Assembly (NCBI RefSeq): GCF_002925845.1
Contig: NZ_PDNI01000023.1
Span: forward strand, 1-64,000
Length of the DNA: 64,000 nt
From: Roseovarius nitratireducens
GTDB taxonomy: Bacteria; Pseudomonadota; Alphaproteobacteria; Rhodobacterales; Rhodobacteraceae
Direction: 5' to 3'
The translations under genes and the position numbers were made by a program. Each line of letters begins with the position of its first letter. The stretch's first letter is position 1. Positions 8,405 to 17,031 of the stretch are shown here, piece after piece. The notes below the pieces were generated by a model. It worked only from the letters and a program-made list of their open reading frames with translations, had not been told where the DNA came from and searched no databases.

Positions 8405-9203
8405 ACTGCGGACATCGCCGGAACCAACACCGCTCCACTGGAAAATGGTGCGCTGGCTTCTCTGGCGCGAACTGCGCCGCACCTGCCACCGGCATCTGGC
8501 GAACCGGACACTGCACGACGAGGGCGGCGCCGCGATGCGCTGGCTGCGGCAGGACAGGGACAGGTTCCTCGAGACGTTGGATCAGATCGTCGAAGAGATG
8601 CGAAAGGTCGCCGGGCTGCACGCTCTGCCCAACGGCGGAAGCCGTCTGATGGTCGAACTCGCCGTATATACCGTCGCCGCCGATGCGGCGCTGCGACGGC
8701 ACGGGGTCAGAACGGATTGCGCGCATTCGGTAGTGGCCGATATCGGCTGGGACCTCTACCGCCGCATGCTGCGCCTGTCGTCGCTGCCGGCGCGGATCGC
8801 TAGCCGCGATCCCGGGCGCAGGCTGCGCTGGACGATCCGGGCTCTTCTGGTTTTTCCGTTCCGCCCGGTCGGTGCGCCCGGCTATGAAACGCGCGTCTTC
8901 CGGGAGGGCGACGATCTGCACACGCATTTCACCCATTGCCCGCCCCAGAGCTTTGCGCGCAGGGTAGCCACGCACCACGAGGATCCCGAACTGCTGGAGG
9001 CTTTTCGGCAAAGCTGGTGCCTCTACGATTGGCCCGGCGCGGACCTCATCGCCGGGGATGGCCAGCGAGGGCATTACCGCAGACCTAGCACGCTGTCGGC
9101 TGGTGATCCGGTCTGCGACATGTGCTGGCGCGCGCGCAGCGCGAAGCGCACAGACCGAACCGAGGACACCTCCTGGTCAGACGAAGGGGCAGGTGTAGAA
9201 TGA
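8397..9203 (+). CDS. L-2-amino-thiazoline-4-carboxylate hydrolase family protein
   Basis: A 268-residue soluble protein. The C-terminal half carries features of the ATC hydrolase family: HFTHCPPQ, a Trp-Cys-x-Tyr-Asp-Trp motif near residue 205, and the closing motif RRPSTLSAGDPVCDMCWR. The known enzyme opens the thiazoline ring of ATC on the path to L-cysteine, but many family members sit in other contexts and their substrates are unknown. It overlaps the VTT gene by 8 bp. A role tied to thiol or cysteine supply in a metal island is possible but only inferred. Confidence 0.7.
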   Translation: MSKLRTSPEPTPLHWKMVRWLLWRELRRTCHRHLANRTLHDEGGAAMRWLRQDRDRFLETLDQIVEEMRKVAGLHALPNGGSRLMVELAVYTVAADAALRRHGVRTDCAHSVVADIGWDLYRRMLRLSSLPARIASRDPGRRLRWTIRALLVFPFRPVGAPGYETRVFREGDDLHTHFTHCPPQSFARRVATHHEDPELLEAFRQSWCLYDWPGADLIAGDGQRGHYRRPSTLSAGDPVCDMCWRARSAKRTDRTEDTSWSDEGAGVE

Positions 9204-9303
9204 ACTCGGAATACAAGGCGAACAGCACAATCCAAAGGGCTCCGGTTCCGGCTGGATGAAAGTTCAGTGGCAGGTCACCACAGCCCATAACCGGGGTCAT
9301 GCG

Positions 9304-9549
9304 TCATGGCTTGTCATCTCCGCCATGCCCCCCGTGTCCACCGTGCATGAAGAAATGCATGACGACGCATCCCAGAAGTAGCAGCGCGAGAAACCCATTG
9401 CCTCCGAAAATATGGACACGGTGTTCGAACGCGAGCAGGAACGCACCGATCCCGAGAGCAATCAAAAGGTAGATGCCCGTGCGGGACTTCCAGAAACCCT
9501 TGTCGCGATTGTCGTGATGATTGTCCTCGTCCTGATGTTGCTTTGTCAT
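9304..9549 (-). CDS. DUF2933 small membrane protein
   Basis: An 81-residue protein: polar Asp/His-rich start, two hydrophobic helices (YLLIALGIGAFLLAFEH and FLALLLLGCVVMHFF) and a His/Gly-rich tail (HGGHGGHGGDDK) that could bind metal. This is the DUF2933 pattern common beside copper ATPases. It lies 51 bp downstream of the P-type ATPase gene in the same direction and is probably co-transcribed. Confidence 0.8.
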   Translation of the reverse strand: MTKQHQDEDNHHDNRDKGFWKSRTGIYLLIALGIGAFLLAFEHRVHIFGGNGFLALLLLGCVVMHFFMHGGHGGHGGDDKP

Positions 9550-9600
9550 TTGGTCTGGCCCTACTCAGGTTGAATGGTGGAATTATCCACCATAAGCGGT

Positions 9601-12012
9601 TCAGAATTTCAGTCGCCGCAGCCGAAGGGAGTTCACAACGACCGACAGTGAAGACGCGCTCATCGCAAACGCGGCGAAGATCGGTCCGATCAGGATACCC
9701 AGGAATGGGTAGAGCACGCCGGCCGCGATCGGCACGCCCGAGGCGTTGTAGATCAGCGCGAAGAACAGGTTTTGGCGGATGTTGCGCATCGTGGCCTGAC
9801 TCAGTTTCCGGGCGCGCACGATGCCATCAAGATTGCCCTTGACCAGGGTGAAACCCGCGCTCTCGATCGCGACGTCTGCGCCGGTGCCCATGGCAATGCC
9901 AACATCGGCCTGGGCCAGCGCCGGGGCATCGTTGACCCCGTCGCCTGCCATCGCGACTTTCCTGCCCTGATCCTGCAGTTCCCTGATTATCCGGGCCTTG
10001 TCTTCGGGCAGGACATCGGCGCGGATCTCGTCGATGCCCAGGCGGTTCGCGACGGCCTGCGCGGTGCGCTCGTTATCGCCTGTGGCCATGATGATACGAA
10101 AACCCAGCTCGTGCAGCGCCTTCAGGGCCGCTGGCGTGGTTTCCTTGATCGGGTCGGCGACGCAGACAAGCCCGGCGATCGTACCGTCCAGCACGATGAA
10201 CATAACGGTTTCGCCCTCGTCGCGCCGCGCATTGGCGGTATCCACCAGCGCGCCGCTGTCCAGCCCCATATCCCGGATCAGGGCCGCATTGCCGAGCGCG
10301 ACCGATTTGCCGTCGACCCGCCCCTTGACGCCCTTGCCGGTGACGGCCTCGAAATCCTCGGCCTTGGCAAGATCGACGCCCCGTTCCTCGGCGCCACGCA
10401 CGATCGCCTCGGCCAGCGGATGTTCCGAGCCGCGTTCGAGCGACGCGGCAAGGCGCAAGACTTCATCCTCGTCATGGTCGGCTTCAGGGAGTACCGCGAC
10501 CAGCCTGGGCTTGCCTTCGGTGAGGGTTCCTGTCTTGTCCACGATCAGTGTATCGATCTTCTCGAAACGCTCCAGCGCCTCCGCGTTCTTGATCAGCACA
10601 CCCAATTGCGCGCCCCTGCCAGTTGCCGTCATGATCGACATCGGCGTGGCAAGGCCAAGTGCACAGGGACACGCGATGATCAGCACCGCCACGGCCGATA
10701 CAAGGCCATACGCCATGGCCGGGTCCGGCCCCCAGATTGACCAGGCGACGAAAGACACGATGGCAGTCGCGATAACAGCAGGCACGAACATGCCCGCCAC
10801 CTTATCCGCATATTTCTGGATTGGGGCGCGGCTGCGCTGCGCGTCGGCCACCATTTGAACGATCTGGCTGAGCGTCGTGTCCGCGCCTACGCGCGTGGCC
10901 TCGATCACGAGGCTACCGGTGCCGTTGATCGTCGCCCCGGTGACGGGTTCGCCCGCGACCTTCTCGACGGGAACGGGCTCGCCGGAAATCATTGACTCGT
11001 CCACCGAAGAACGACCTTCGACGACGACACCATCGACCGGAACCTTGTCGCCCGGCCGCACGCGCAGGTGATCGCCCAGTTCCACTTGGTCGAGATCGAT
11101 CTCTTCCTCGGTTCCATCGGGGCGGATCACCACGGCCGTCTTCGCGGCCATGTCAAGCAAGGCGCGGATCGCTTTTCCGGTGCCTTCGCGGGCGCGCAGT
11201 TCCATTACCTGCCCCAGGAGAACCAGCGTGACGATCACGGCCGCGGCCTCGAAGTAAACTCCGACATTGCCATTCTCGTCGCGGAAACCCTCGGGGAATA
11301 TCTGGGGTGCCACGACAGCAAGAATACTGAACGAATAAGCCGCACCCACGCCCATGCTGATGAGGCTGAACATGTTCAGGTTCATTGTCCGGAAAGAGTG
11401 GTAGCCGCGCACGAAGAACGGCCAACCCGACCACAGGATCACCGGTGTCGACAAGACCAGTTCCAGCCAAAGCGACGTACGCTCGCCCAGCAATTCCATG
11501 AAATAGGTGAAGCCGACAAACGGTCCCATCGAAAGGATAAGAACCGGGATGGTCAGAACGGCACCGATCCATAACCGCCGGGTGAAATCGACCAGTTCGG
11601 GGTTCGGGCCCTCGTCTTCGGCGGCGACGGTCTCCGGCTCTAGCCCCATGCCGCAGATCGGGCAGGAGCCAGGGCCGGGATGCCTCACTTCGGCGTGCAT
11701 CGGACAGGTATAGACCGTGCCGGTATAGCCTTCGGGCACGGTGTCGTATTCGCCTCCCCTTGTACCGACCGAAGCAGAACCGTGAGCATGGGCATCGTGG
11801 CCGTGATGGTCATGCGTACACCCGCTTCCTTCGGCAACCATTGTCTCCGGCTCCAGGAACATCCCACATTTTGGACAGGAACCTTCTTCTATGCGGCGCA
11901 CTTCGGGATGCATCGAACAGGTATAGACGGTGCCGGAATATCCGTCCGGTACCGTGTCATAGCTCTCGTTATCCTGTTCTTTTCCGCCTCTCCGGCCTTT
12001 TGTCACGTTCAT
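9601..12012 (-). CDS. Copper-translocating P1B-type ATPase with duplicated N-terminal metal-binding module
   Basis: An 803-residue P-type ATPase. Core motifs: CPC near residue 448 in the membrane, [10 protein letters not shown] with phosphorylated Asp near 492, SEHPLAEAI (nucleotide-binding HP), and [20 protein letters not shown]. Instead of CxxC HMA domains the N-terminus has two copies of a short module (YTCxMHxEV...GSCPxCGMxLEPET) at residues about 18-58 and 89-129, joined by a His-rich linker. The ATG at 12012 has AGGAAAGGA upstream; a longer frame from 12096 lacks this. It should export copper to the periplasm, where CopA oxidises it. Confidence 0.93.
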   Translation of the reverse strand: MNVTKGRRGGKEQDNESYDTVPDGYSGTVYTCSMHPEVRRIEEGSCPKCGMFLEPETMVAEGSGCTHDHHGHDAHAHGSASVGTRGGEYDTVPEGYTGTVYTCPMHAEVRHPGPGSCPICGMGLEPETVAAEDEGPNPELVDFTRRLWIGAVLTIPVLILSMGPFVGFTYFMELLGERTSLWLELVLSTPVILWSGWPFFVRGYHSFRTMNLNMFSLISMGVGAAYSFSILAVVAPQIFPEGFRDENGNVGVYFEAAAVIVTLVLLGQVMELRAREGTGKAIRALLDMAAKTAVVIRPDGTEEEIDLDQVELGDHLRVRPGDKVPVDGVVVEGRSSVDESMISGEPVPVEKVAGEPVTGATINGTGSLVIEATRVGADTTLSQIVQMVADAQRSRAPIQKYADKVAGMFVPAVIATAIVSFVAWSIWGPDPAMAYGLVSAVAVLIIACPCALGLATPMSIMTATGRGAQLGVLIKNAEALERFEKIDTLIVDKTGTLTEGKPRLVAVLPEADHDEDEVLRLAASLERGSEHPLAEAIVRGAEERGVDLAKAEDFEAVTGKGVKGRVDGKSVALGNAALIRDMGLDSGALVDTANARRDEGETVMFIVLDGTIAGLVCVADPIKETTPAALKALHELGFRIIMATGDNERTAQAVANRLGIDEIRADVLPEDKARIIRELQDQGRKVAMAGDGVNDAPALAQADVGIAMGTGADVAIESAGFTLVKGNLDGIVRARKLSQATMRNIRQNLFFALIYNASGVPIAAGVLYPFLGILIGPIFAAFAMSASSLSVVVNSLRLRRLKF

Positions 12013-12129
12013 CCTGCGTCCTTTCCTGTCCACGGTTAGCTCGTCACAAATGGGTCGAAGTATCCGACGCCCCCAATGCGCAACGGTGATCGCCAAGCCG
12101 TGGCTTCTGGAGACTTGCTCATTGGTTTG

Positions 12130-12399
12130 TCATGCCTTCGCCTTGCGCGAAAAGAAGTTGAACGCCGGCACGAAAATCACGGCAATATACCAGCCATAGG
12201 CGAAACTTTCGATCAGCCCCAGAAGGGCGCTTGGCCAGCTGATCCAGGTCACGCCGGGCAGCAGAGGCAGCCAAGCCTGATACATGGTGGCGTTCGGGAA
12301 CAATAGGCCAAAGATGACGCACAGCACAAAGCTGAGCGCAAGCAATATCCCAAGGGCCATGCCTACGGGAAAAATGCGAACAGGTGTGAAATCTGACAT
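12130..12399 (-). CDS. DUF5676 small membrane protein
   Basis: An 89-residue protein with two or three hydrophobic helices (GMALGILLALSFVLCVIFG, the SWPSALLGLIESFAYGW region, VIFVPAFNFF). It matches the DUF5676 pattern found beside copper ATPases. The ATG at 12399 has AAGGAAAAATC upstream. It lies 117 bp upstream of the ATPase start in the same direction. Confidence 0.75.
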   Translation of the reverse strand: MSDFTPVRIFPVGMALGILLALSFVLCVIFGLLFPNATMYQAWLPLLPGVTWISWPSALLGLIESFAYGWYIAVIFVPAFNFFSRKAKA

Positions 12400-12468
12400 G
12401 ATTTTTCCTTCCAAGTCTTTTGAAGCGATATCGTTATGAGGGTGAGCGCACCCACAGACGGAGGGGTG

Positions 12469-12645
12469 TCACGACATTTCCTGTATCGTTTTGTCGTGAT
12501 GGACGCCAAAAGTAGCACCCGATGTGTGATCTCGTTCGCGGATAATCGGAATGGCTATTTCGCGATTTCGCAGCGAGTAACGCGATTGGACGAGAAGCAG
12601 GACACAGAGCCCCGCAAATGCGCTTAGCGTAATCATGACTATCAT
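12469..12645 (-). CDS. Small membrane-anchored protein, hypothetical
   Basis: A 58-residue frame. An N-terminal helix (MIVMITLSAFAGLCVLLLVQ) is followed by a charged tail with two adjacent His (GVHHDK). The ribosome site GGAAGGAC lies just before the ATG. No family is recognised. It sits between the Cys-rich small gene and the DUF5676 gene on the same strand, in what may be one transcript running from the Rieske gene to the ATPase. Confidence 0.5.
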   Translation of the reverse strand: MIVMITLSAFAGLCVLLLVQSRYSLRNREIAIPIIRERDHTSGATFGVHHDKTIQEMS

Positions 12646-12719
12646 GTCCTTCCATTGACGAATGTTGACACGTTACTGGCCTGACCTTCTTGGTTTGCGA
12701 GGTCGTATCACGGCCGATC

Positions 12720-12878
12720 TCATTTGTTGCTGCAGCAGCATCCCCCTGACCTTGCAGACGTTGGCCGAACCTCTGACCCAACATCAGCGGCGGGGCTGGC
12801 GGAATGACCGCCACAGCACCCGTCGGGTTTTGGCTTCCGGGTTTGGGAATTATCGGTCTGGGTGGTTTTCTGGTCCAT
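12720..12878 (-). CDS. Small Cys-rich protein, likely metal-binding
   Basis: A 52-residue frame preceded by a near-perfect ribosome site AAGGAGG. The protein is polar with two cysteine clusters, CCGGH in the middle and GGCCCSNK at the C-terminus. The spacing resembles small soft-metal-binding proteins, so a cytoplasmic copper buffer or chaperone is a fair guess. The start and stop are unambiguous. It follows the orphan Rieske gene by about 95 bp on the same strand. Confidence 0.6.
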   Translation of the reverse strand: MDQKTTQTDNSQTRKPKPDGCCGGHSASPAADVGSEVRPTSARSGGCCCSNK

Positions 12879-12972
12879 CTTGGCCTCCTTCAATCAAGGT
12901 TTCGTATTGGAGACGCCCGTCACGACATTACATTACAGGGAAAACGGCAGATCTCTCGAACTTTCCGCCAGT

Positions 12973-13578
12973 TCACGCAGTTCCAATATTCAGCAGCAGA
13001 TCAGACCCGAGGCTATAGGGCGGAATATCGAGATTGCGCGGCGCCGGGCCTTTGCGAATTCGGCCCGACCGATCGTAATGCGATCCGTGGCACGGGCAGA
13101 ACCAACCCCCAAATTCTCCTACGCCGGAGCCATCCTGACCGACCGGCACACACCCCAAATGTGTGCACACTCCGATCACGATCAACCACTCACCGCCCTC
13201 ACCAGCCGATCTGTTCTGATCGAGCGCCGGCATTTCCTGACTGCTGTTGGGATTTTCTCTTGTGTTGTCAATCGGATCTACCAGATCATTGAGCGATGTC
13301 GCTCGCGCCTCTGCGATCACCTCCGGCGAACGCCGCCAGATGAAAACGGGCTTGCCCGCCCAACTGACGGTGACCCTGGATCCCACCGTGACGTCCGTCA
13401 AATCGATGACAATGCTCGATTGGCTGACAACATCGGCCGAAGGGTTCATGGAATTGATCAACGGCCAGACCGCGGCCCCCGTCGCAACTCCTCCGGTGGC
13501 TGCGGTTGCATAGTAGAGAAAGTCGCGCCGATCGGCTGCGCCTGTGTCATTCGTCATCTGTTGAGAAGCGGGCATCAT
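12973..13578 (-). CDS. Orphan Rieske iron-sulfur protein, ubiquinol-cytochrome c reductase type
   Basis: A 201-residue protein with the bc1 Rieske plan: polar start, twin-Arg-like [21 protein letters not shown] anchor at residues 16-36, a hinge, then the 2Fe-2S domain with CTHLGC and CPCHGSHYD. All four cluster ligands and both disulfide cysteines are present. The usual petB and petC partners are absent here. It might donate to, or receive from, the CopA oxidase or cytochrome c at 30-488, or substitute for the resident Rieske under copper stress. The start at 13578 has AAGGAG. Confidence 0.9.
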   Translation of the reverse strand: MMPASQQMTNDTGAADRRDFLYYATAATGGVATGAAVWPLINSMNPSADVVSQSSIVIDLTDVTVGSRVTVSWAGKPVFIWRRSPEVIAEARATSLNDLVDPIDNTRENPNSSQEMPALDQNRSAGEGGEWLIVIGVCTHLGCVPVGQDGSGVGEFGGWFCPCHGSHYDRSGRIRKGPAPRNLDIPPYSLGSDLLLNIGTA

Positions 13579-13736
13579 GCTCTCCTTCGCCTGCTCTTGA
13601 TCGGTTTCACGATGACATCGGTTGCGGTGCCGTCCTGTTGGGTCTGAGGCCCCGAATTGACGCCCCCACATGGGCCTTTCGCAGAAGGGGACGCCTCCTG
13701 ACGGAAACCATTACAAGCAAACGAGACATTACTCGT

Positions 13737-14369
13737 TTAGTTGGATGCATCCCTGGGAGCGCAGCACATCTCGTCCTCTGGACTTTCGCTGCCAACCGGA
13801 GGGCAGTAGCAATCGTCCCAACCTGCCTTGCAGCACTTGCCACAATGGCCAGTCAGCGCATCACGCAAGGCCGCGCGGGCGCGGTATAGCCGCACTCCAA
13901 GCGCGTTCCTGGTCAGGCCCATGTCGTTGGCAACCGCAGCGCGGTCCTCCTCGCCAAAGTCGATCCGACGGATCAGGTCGGCATCCTCATCGCGCAAGGC
14001 CGGTATCAGGCCGTTCACGCAACGGCAAAATTGCGCCATCTGTGTGGGAGCATCATCAGCCAACTCCTTGGGTTCCCCGCCATATGCATCGGCCAGGCGC
14101 CCGCGACGTGCCGTCTTGCGGAAATGATCGTTCATCGTCGAACGCAAGACGGCGTAAAGCCAGGAATCCATACGCGCCACATCACGCAGCTGATCCTTGC
14201 GCGTTAGCACGCGAATGCAGAATTCCTGCAAAACATCCTCGGCATCCGCTTTGTTGCCCAAACGGCGCATCAGGAATCCCAAGAAGGCTTGCCGACCTTC
14301 TGAAAGCGCCATTTTGGCCGGGTCGTGGTCATGCGCGATTTCTCGCGTTTCTTTTTCTGCCTCGGTCAT
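13737..14369 (-). CDS. ECF RNA polymerase sigma factor with Cys-rich C-terminal tail
   Basis: A 210-residue sigma factor with region 2 (residues about 25-90: AEDVLQEFCIRVL, DSWLYAVLRSTMNDHFRK) and region 4 (residues about 145-180: RAAVANDMGLTRNALGVRLYRARAAL). The last 35 residues hold a Cys/His cluster (GHCGKCCKAGWDDCYCPP and EMCC). Copper-sensing ECF factors such as CorE of Myxococcus use a C-terminal Cys domain to gate activity, so this factor may sense metal directly. No anti-sigma gene is adjacent. It lies upstream of the Rieske gene on the same strand. Confidence 0.85.
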   Translation of the reverse strand: MTEAEKETREIAHDHDPAKMALSEGRQAFLGFLMRRLGNKADAEDVLQEFCIRVLTRKDQLRDVARMDSWLYAVLRSTMNDHFRKTARRGRLADAYGGEPKELADDAPTQMAQFCRCVNGLIPALRDEDADLIRRIDFGEEDRAAVANDMGLTRNALGVRLYRARAALRDALTGHCGKCCKAGWDDCYCPPVGSESPEDEMCCAPRDASN

Positions 14370-14411
14370 ACTTTGCCGCCTCCTTCTGACTGAGACGCAA
14401 GGGCACCGTCA

Positions 14412-15302
14412 TCAACCCTTAATGCGAGGCCTTCCCGTCCTGTGATGAACCATCGCTATCCCCAAGAATATCAGAACGATACCGACAGTTTGCAAGAGCG
14501 ATAGCCGCTCGCCATAGATCACAATGCCCAAGCTCAGTCCGAAGACCGGAATAAGAAAGCTGAAGGCGTTGGCCCGGTTCAAGGGAACCGTCTCCAGCGC
14601 CGAGAACCATAACCAATACACAAGAGCGGATCCTGCCAAGGCCAGAACAAGAAGCGAAGCGATGAACGCCAGCGTCCAATTTATCGTGGCAGGCTCCTCC
14701 GTGATCAAAGCCGCAATGACCAGTGGTATGCTGCCCAACAGCATCTGCAATCCCATTGCCGAAAGGCTATCAACCTTTCCTGCAACGGATTTTATCATGA
14801 CGTTGCTAAGCGTAACGCCTGCCGCTGCGAGAATGATGTAGAAAACGCCAATTGCATAACTCTCGTTTCCTCCCCCAAGAAAATCTGGCAGCGCAATCAG
14901 CACGATTCCCGCGAAGCCTGCGATCAAACCTGAGCTACCCAGGAAAGACAACTTCTCCCCCAGCCAGAACGCCGCGAGGACAGCCGCCAGAAGAGGTTGC
15001 GTATTCGCTATGACTGTCGCAAGGCCAGGCGAGACGAACTCTGCCGCATGAAACATTCCAAGGAAACCGAGACTTGTCGCACCGAGGCCAACACCTGCAA
15101 GCGTCATCCAAACCCGCCACCCACGCGGAAAGGGCCGCCCCAGGACAAGTGCCAAAAGCGTAAGAACGCTGCCTGCCAGGATCGCCCTCATAGCTGCGAA
15201 GGTCAGGTGAGGCGAGTATTCGAGTCCGGCCGCGATGACGGGAAAACACAATGCCCAAAGCACCATGGCAAAGACAATCTTCAGAGTCGCAACTGGCGTC
15301 AT
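14412..15302 (-). CDS. DMT/EamA-family transporter
   Basis: A 296-residue protein with ten predicted helices and two EamA repeats (AAFWLGEKLSFLGSSGLIAGFAGIVLIAL; IYGERLSLLQTVGIVLIFLGI). The substrate is unknown. The ATG at 15302 begins at the first helix and has GGGGCTACCC before it; an in-frame GTG at 15329 would add nine residues. It is divergent from the EF-hand gene at 15504, and the shared promoter region carries two copies of the candidate regulator box. Confidence 0.85.
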   Translation of the reverse strand: MTPVATLKIVFAMVLWALCFPVIAAGLEYSPHLTFAAMRAILAGSVLTLLALVLGRPFPRGWRVWMTLAGVGLGATSLGFLGMFHAAEFVSPGLATVIANTQPLLAAVLAAFWLGEKLSFLGSSGLIAGFAGIVLIALPDFLGGGNESYAIGVFYIILAAAGVTLSNVMIKSVAGKVDSLSAMGLQMLLGSIPLVIAALITEEPATINWTLAFIASLLVLALAGSALVYWLWFSALETVPLNRANAFSFLIPVFGLSLGIVIYGERLSLLQTVGIVLIFLGIAMVHHRTGRPRIKG

Positions 15303-15381
15303 GGGTAGCCCCAATGTCGAAACGGTCACCTTCGTCCTGACCTGGACCTACAGGATCGAACGCCACTCACCGAGAAAATCT

Positions 15382-15396
15382 GTCACCAAATGTAAC
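15382..15396 (-). promoter_or_regulatory. Candidate response-regulator box, site A
   Basis: Read on the minus strand: GTTAC-ATTTG-GTGAC, half sites 10 bp apart. It lies 80 bp upstream of the DMT start at 15302. The match to sites C and D is weaker. Confidence 0.35.
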
Positions 15397-15409
15397 CAGG
15401 TGGAGTTCT

Positions 15410-15424
15410 GTGACAGACCGTTAC
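15410..15424 (+). promoter_or_regulatory. Candidate response-regulator box, site B
   Basis: GTGAC-AGACC-GTTAC, half sites 10 bp apart, 80 bp upstream of the EF-hand start at 15504. Sites A and B together lie between two divergent genes. Confidence 0.35.
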
Positions 15425-15503
15425 ACGACTACTCCAGGAGCCCGTTGCATAGCACATCCGATTTGCCAAGTTGAACATGCAACACGCAAAATGGAGGCAC
15501 TCA

Positions 15504-15779
15504 ATGAAACGCAACACCTCACTCATTATCGCAACCGCATTCGCCACGGTTGTCGGCGGCGCGGCACTCGCAGACATGGGATACGTAACCGGGCATCATG
15601 ACCTGCCTGATCGTGACAATAACATTCACATGACCGACAACATGCGCGGCCATTTCGACCACTCGGATCGGAACGACGACGGCAAGGTCACGCGCGAGGA
15701 AATGGATGCCCACATGGCGACGGCGTCAGAGTTTCAGCGTATGTTCGAAGAGCGTACCGGCCCGCAGCAAGGTCGCTGA
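15504..15779 (+). CDS. Small secreted EF-hand protein
   Basis: A 91-residue protein with a signal peptide (ATAFATVVGGAALA-DM) and one canonical EF-hand loop DRNDDGKVTREE near residue 55, in a His/Asp/Met-rich mature chain. The ribosome site GGAGG lies 7 bp before the ATG. Together with the larger EF-hand protein at 6398 it suggests a periplasmic calcium/metal-binding set in this island. Confidence 0.8.
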   Translation: MKRNTSLIIATAFATVVGGAALADMGYVTGHHDLPDRDNNIHMTDNMRGHFDHSDRNDDGKVTREEMDAHMATASEFQRMFEERTGPQQGR

Positions 15780-16017
15780 AGCATTCAATCGGGCGCTCTG
15801 GCTGACAAAGGGACGCCCGAATGCGACAAGTAGGACCTGACTGCGGCGCGCGACATGTGCCGCAGTCAGAGTAGACGCCGCGAGGATTACGACCGTGATA
15901 TGAACCGTGCTTTGCTTCGTGAAAGGGGACGCACGACCGACGCTGTGCGCCGGTTCTGGTTGCGGACAGGGTCGAATGCTCAACACGGAACACCATTGGA
16001 AAACAAGGAGCTATGCT

Positions 16018-17031
16018 ATGAGAATTCCACTAATGGCAATCGGTGCCGCACTACTGACTGGCAGTGCTGCATTGGCCGATGTCTACATCCCGGAAGGAAC
16101 GCGCGGAACGGTGCTTCATTTGGATGAAGCTTTCAGGGCTACGGGCCGCATCGAAGGGCTCGGCAACGTTCACGGGCTGGCAGGCGCACCGAAACGGGGC
16201 ATTCTGGTAGCTGGCAGTCTCACGGAAACCGAAGGCGGCGAGGTGGCCAAACCCTCCCAGGTTTCCGAAGAGGATCACGAAGCCCACCACGGAGGCGGAG
16301 AAAAGTCCGAGACAAGCGCCACGAGTCTGGTCACCCTGGTCGATGCCGACAGTCATGAAATACTGCGCCGCATCGAAGTGCCCGGCATCGTTCACCATGT
16401 CGGGATTTCCTCGGATGAACGCTTCGCCGCGATGACTCATCCTGGGCTCGGTTCTGTTTCGCTTATCGACCTGGAAAGCGGTGAGGTGACAGCGACTATC
16501 GCCACGGGACCGATCCCCGAATATGCAATCGCTGATCCGAAGACCGGCAATTTCTTCGTTTCCAATGCCGGCAATGACACAATCAGCGAACTCGACCCAG
16601 AAGACGGGATTGTAACGCGAAACTTCAAACTGCAAGGCCCACCCAACCACATGCTGCTGGATGCCGAGGCCCGTCAACTGATTGTCAGCGAGTCCGACAC
16701 CGGGAAAGTTTCCATCATCGATGCCGACAGCGGTGAAGCCCTTGTGTCGTTCGAAATTGGCGGTGAACTGCATGGCGTCGCAGCCGACAAGGATGCAATC
16801 TGGTCGAGCGCACGCGACCGCAACCGCGTGGTACGCATTGATCGCGCCACAGGTGAACGTCTGGAAGTCAACGTCGGCCCCGAACCCTATCACATGGCGC
16901 GCGTGGGCGACGCGCTTCTGGTGAGCAGCGCGGCGAAGAACGAGCTATGGGTTCTCGACCCAAAGACGCTTGATCTGATCACGACTGTCGAAACGAACAG
17001 CACAGGGCATCAGTTCGTCCGAATCCCATAG
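16018..17031 (+). CDS. Periplasmic YncE-like beta-propeller protein
   Basis: A 337-residue protein with a signal peptide (AIGAALLTGSAALA-DV). The mature part has repeated blade motifs such as SLIDLESGEVTATIATG, SELDPEDGIVTRNFKLQG and SIIDADSGEALVSFEIGG, typical of YVTN/cytochrome-D1-like propellers. Residues of about 83-100 form an acidic His-rich loop (EEDHEAHHGGGEKS) that could bind metal. The ribosome site AAGGAG precedes the ATG. The function is unknown; such proteins are often periplasmic sensors or chaperone partners. Confidence 0.75.
   Translation: MRIPLMAIGAALLTGSAALADVYIPEGTRGTVLHLDEAFRATGRIEGLGNVHGLAGAPKRGILVAGSLTETEGGEVAKPSQVSEEDHEAHHGGGEKSETSATSLVTLVDADSHEILRRIEVPGIVHHVGISSDERFAAMTHPGLGSVSLIDLESGEVTATIATGPIPEYAIADPKTGNFFVSNAGNDTISELDPEDGIVTRNFKLQGPPNHMLLDAEARQLIVSESDTGKVSIIDADSGEALVSFEIGGELHGVAADKDAIWSSARDRNRVVRIDRATGERLEVNVGPEPYHMARVGDALLVSSAAKNELWVLDPKTLDLITTVETNSTGHQFVRIP

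Noticed and set aside
12660-12675. TGACACGTTAC near-match to the regulator box
   Set aside because: The half sites are separated by 2 bp, not 5, and it lies between two small genes.
13705-13735. Two CATTAC/ACATTAC words before the Rieske gene
   Set aside because: Spacing of 16 bp does not match the 10-bp pattern of the other boxes, so it was not added to the regulon.
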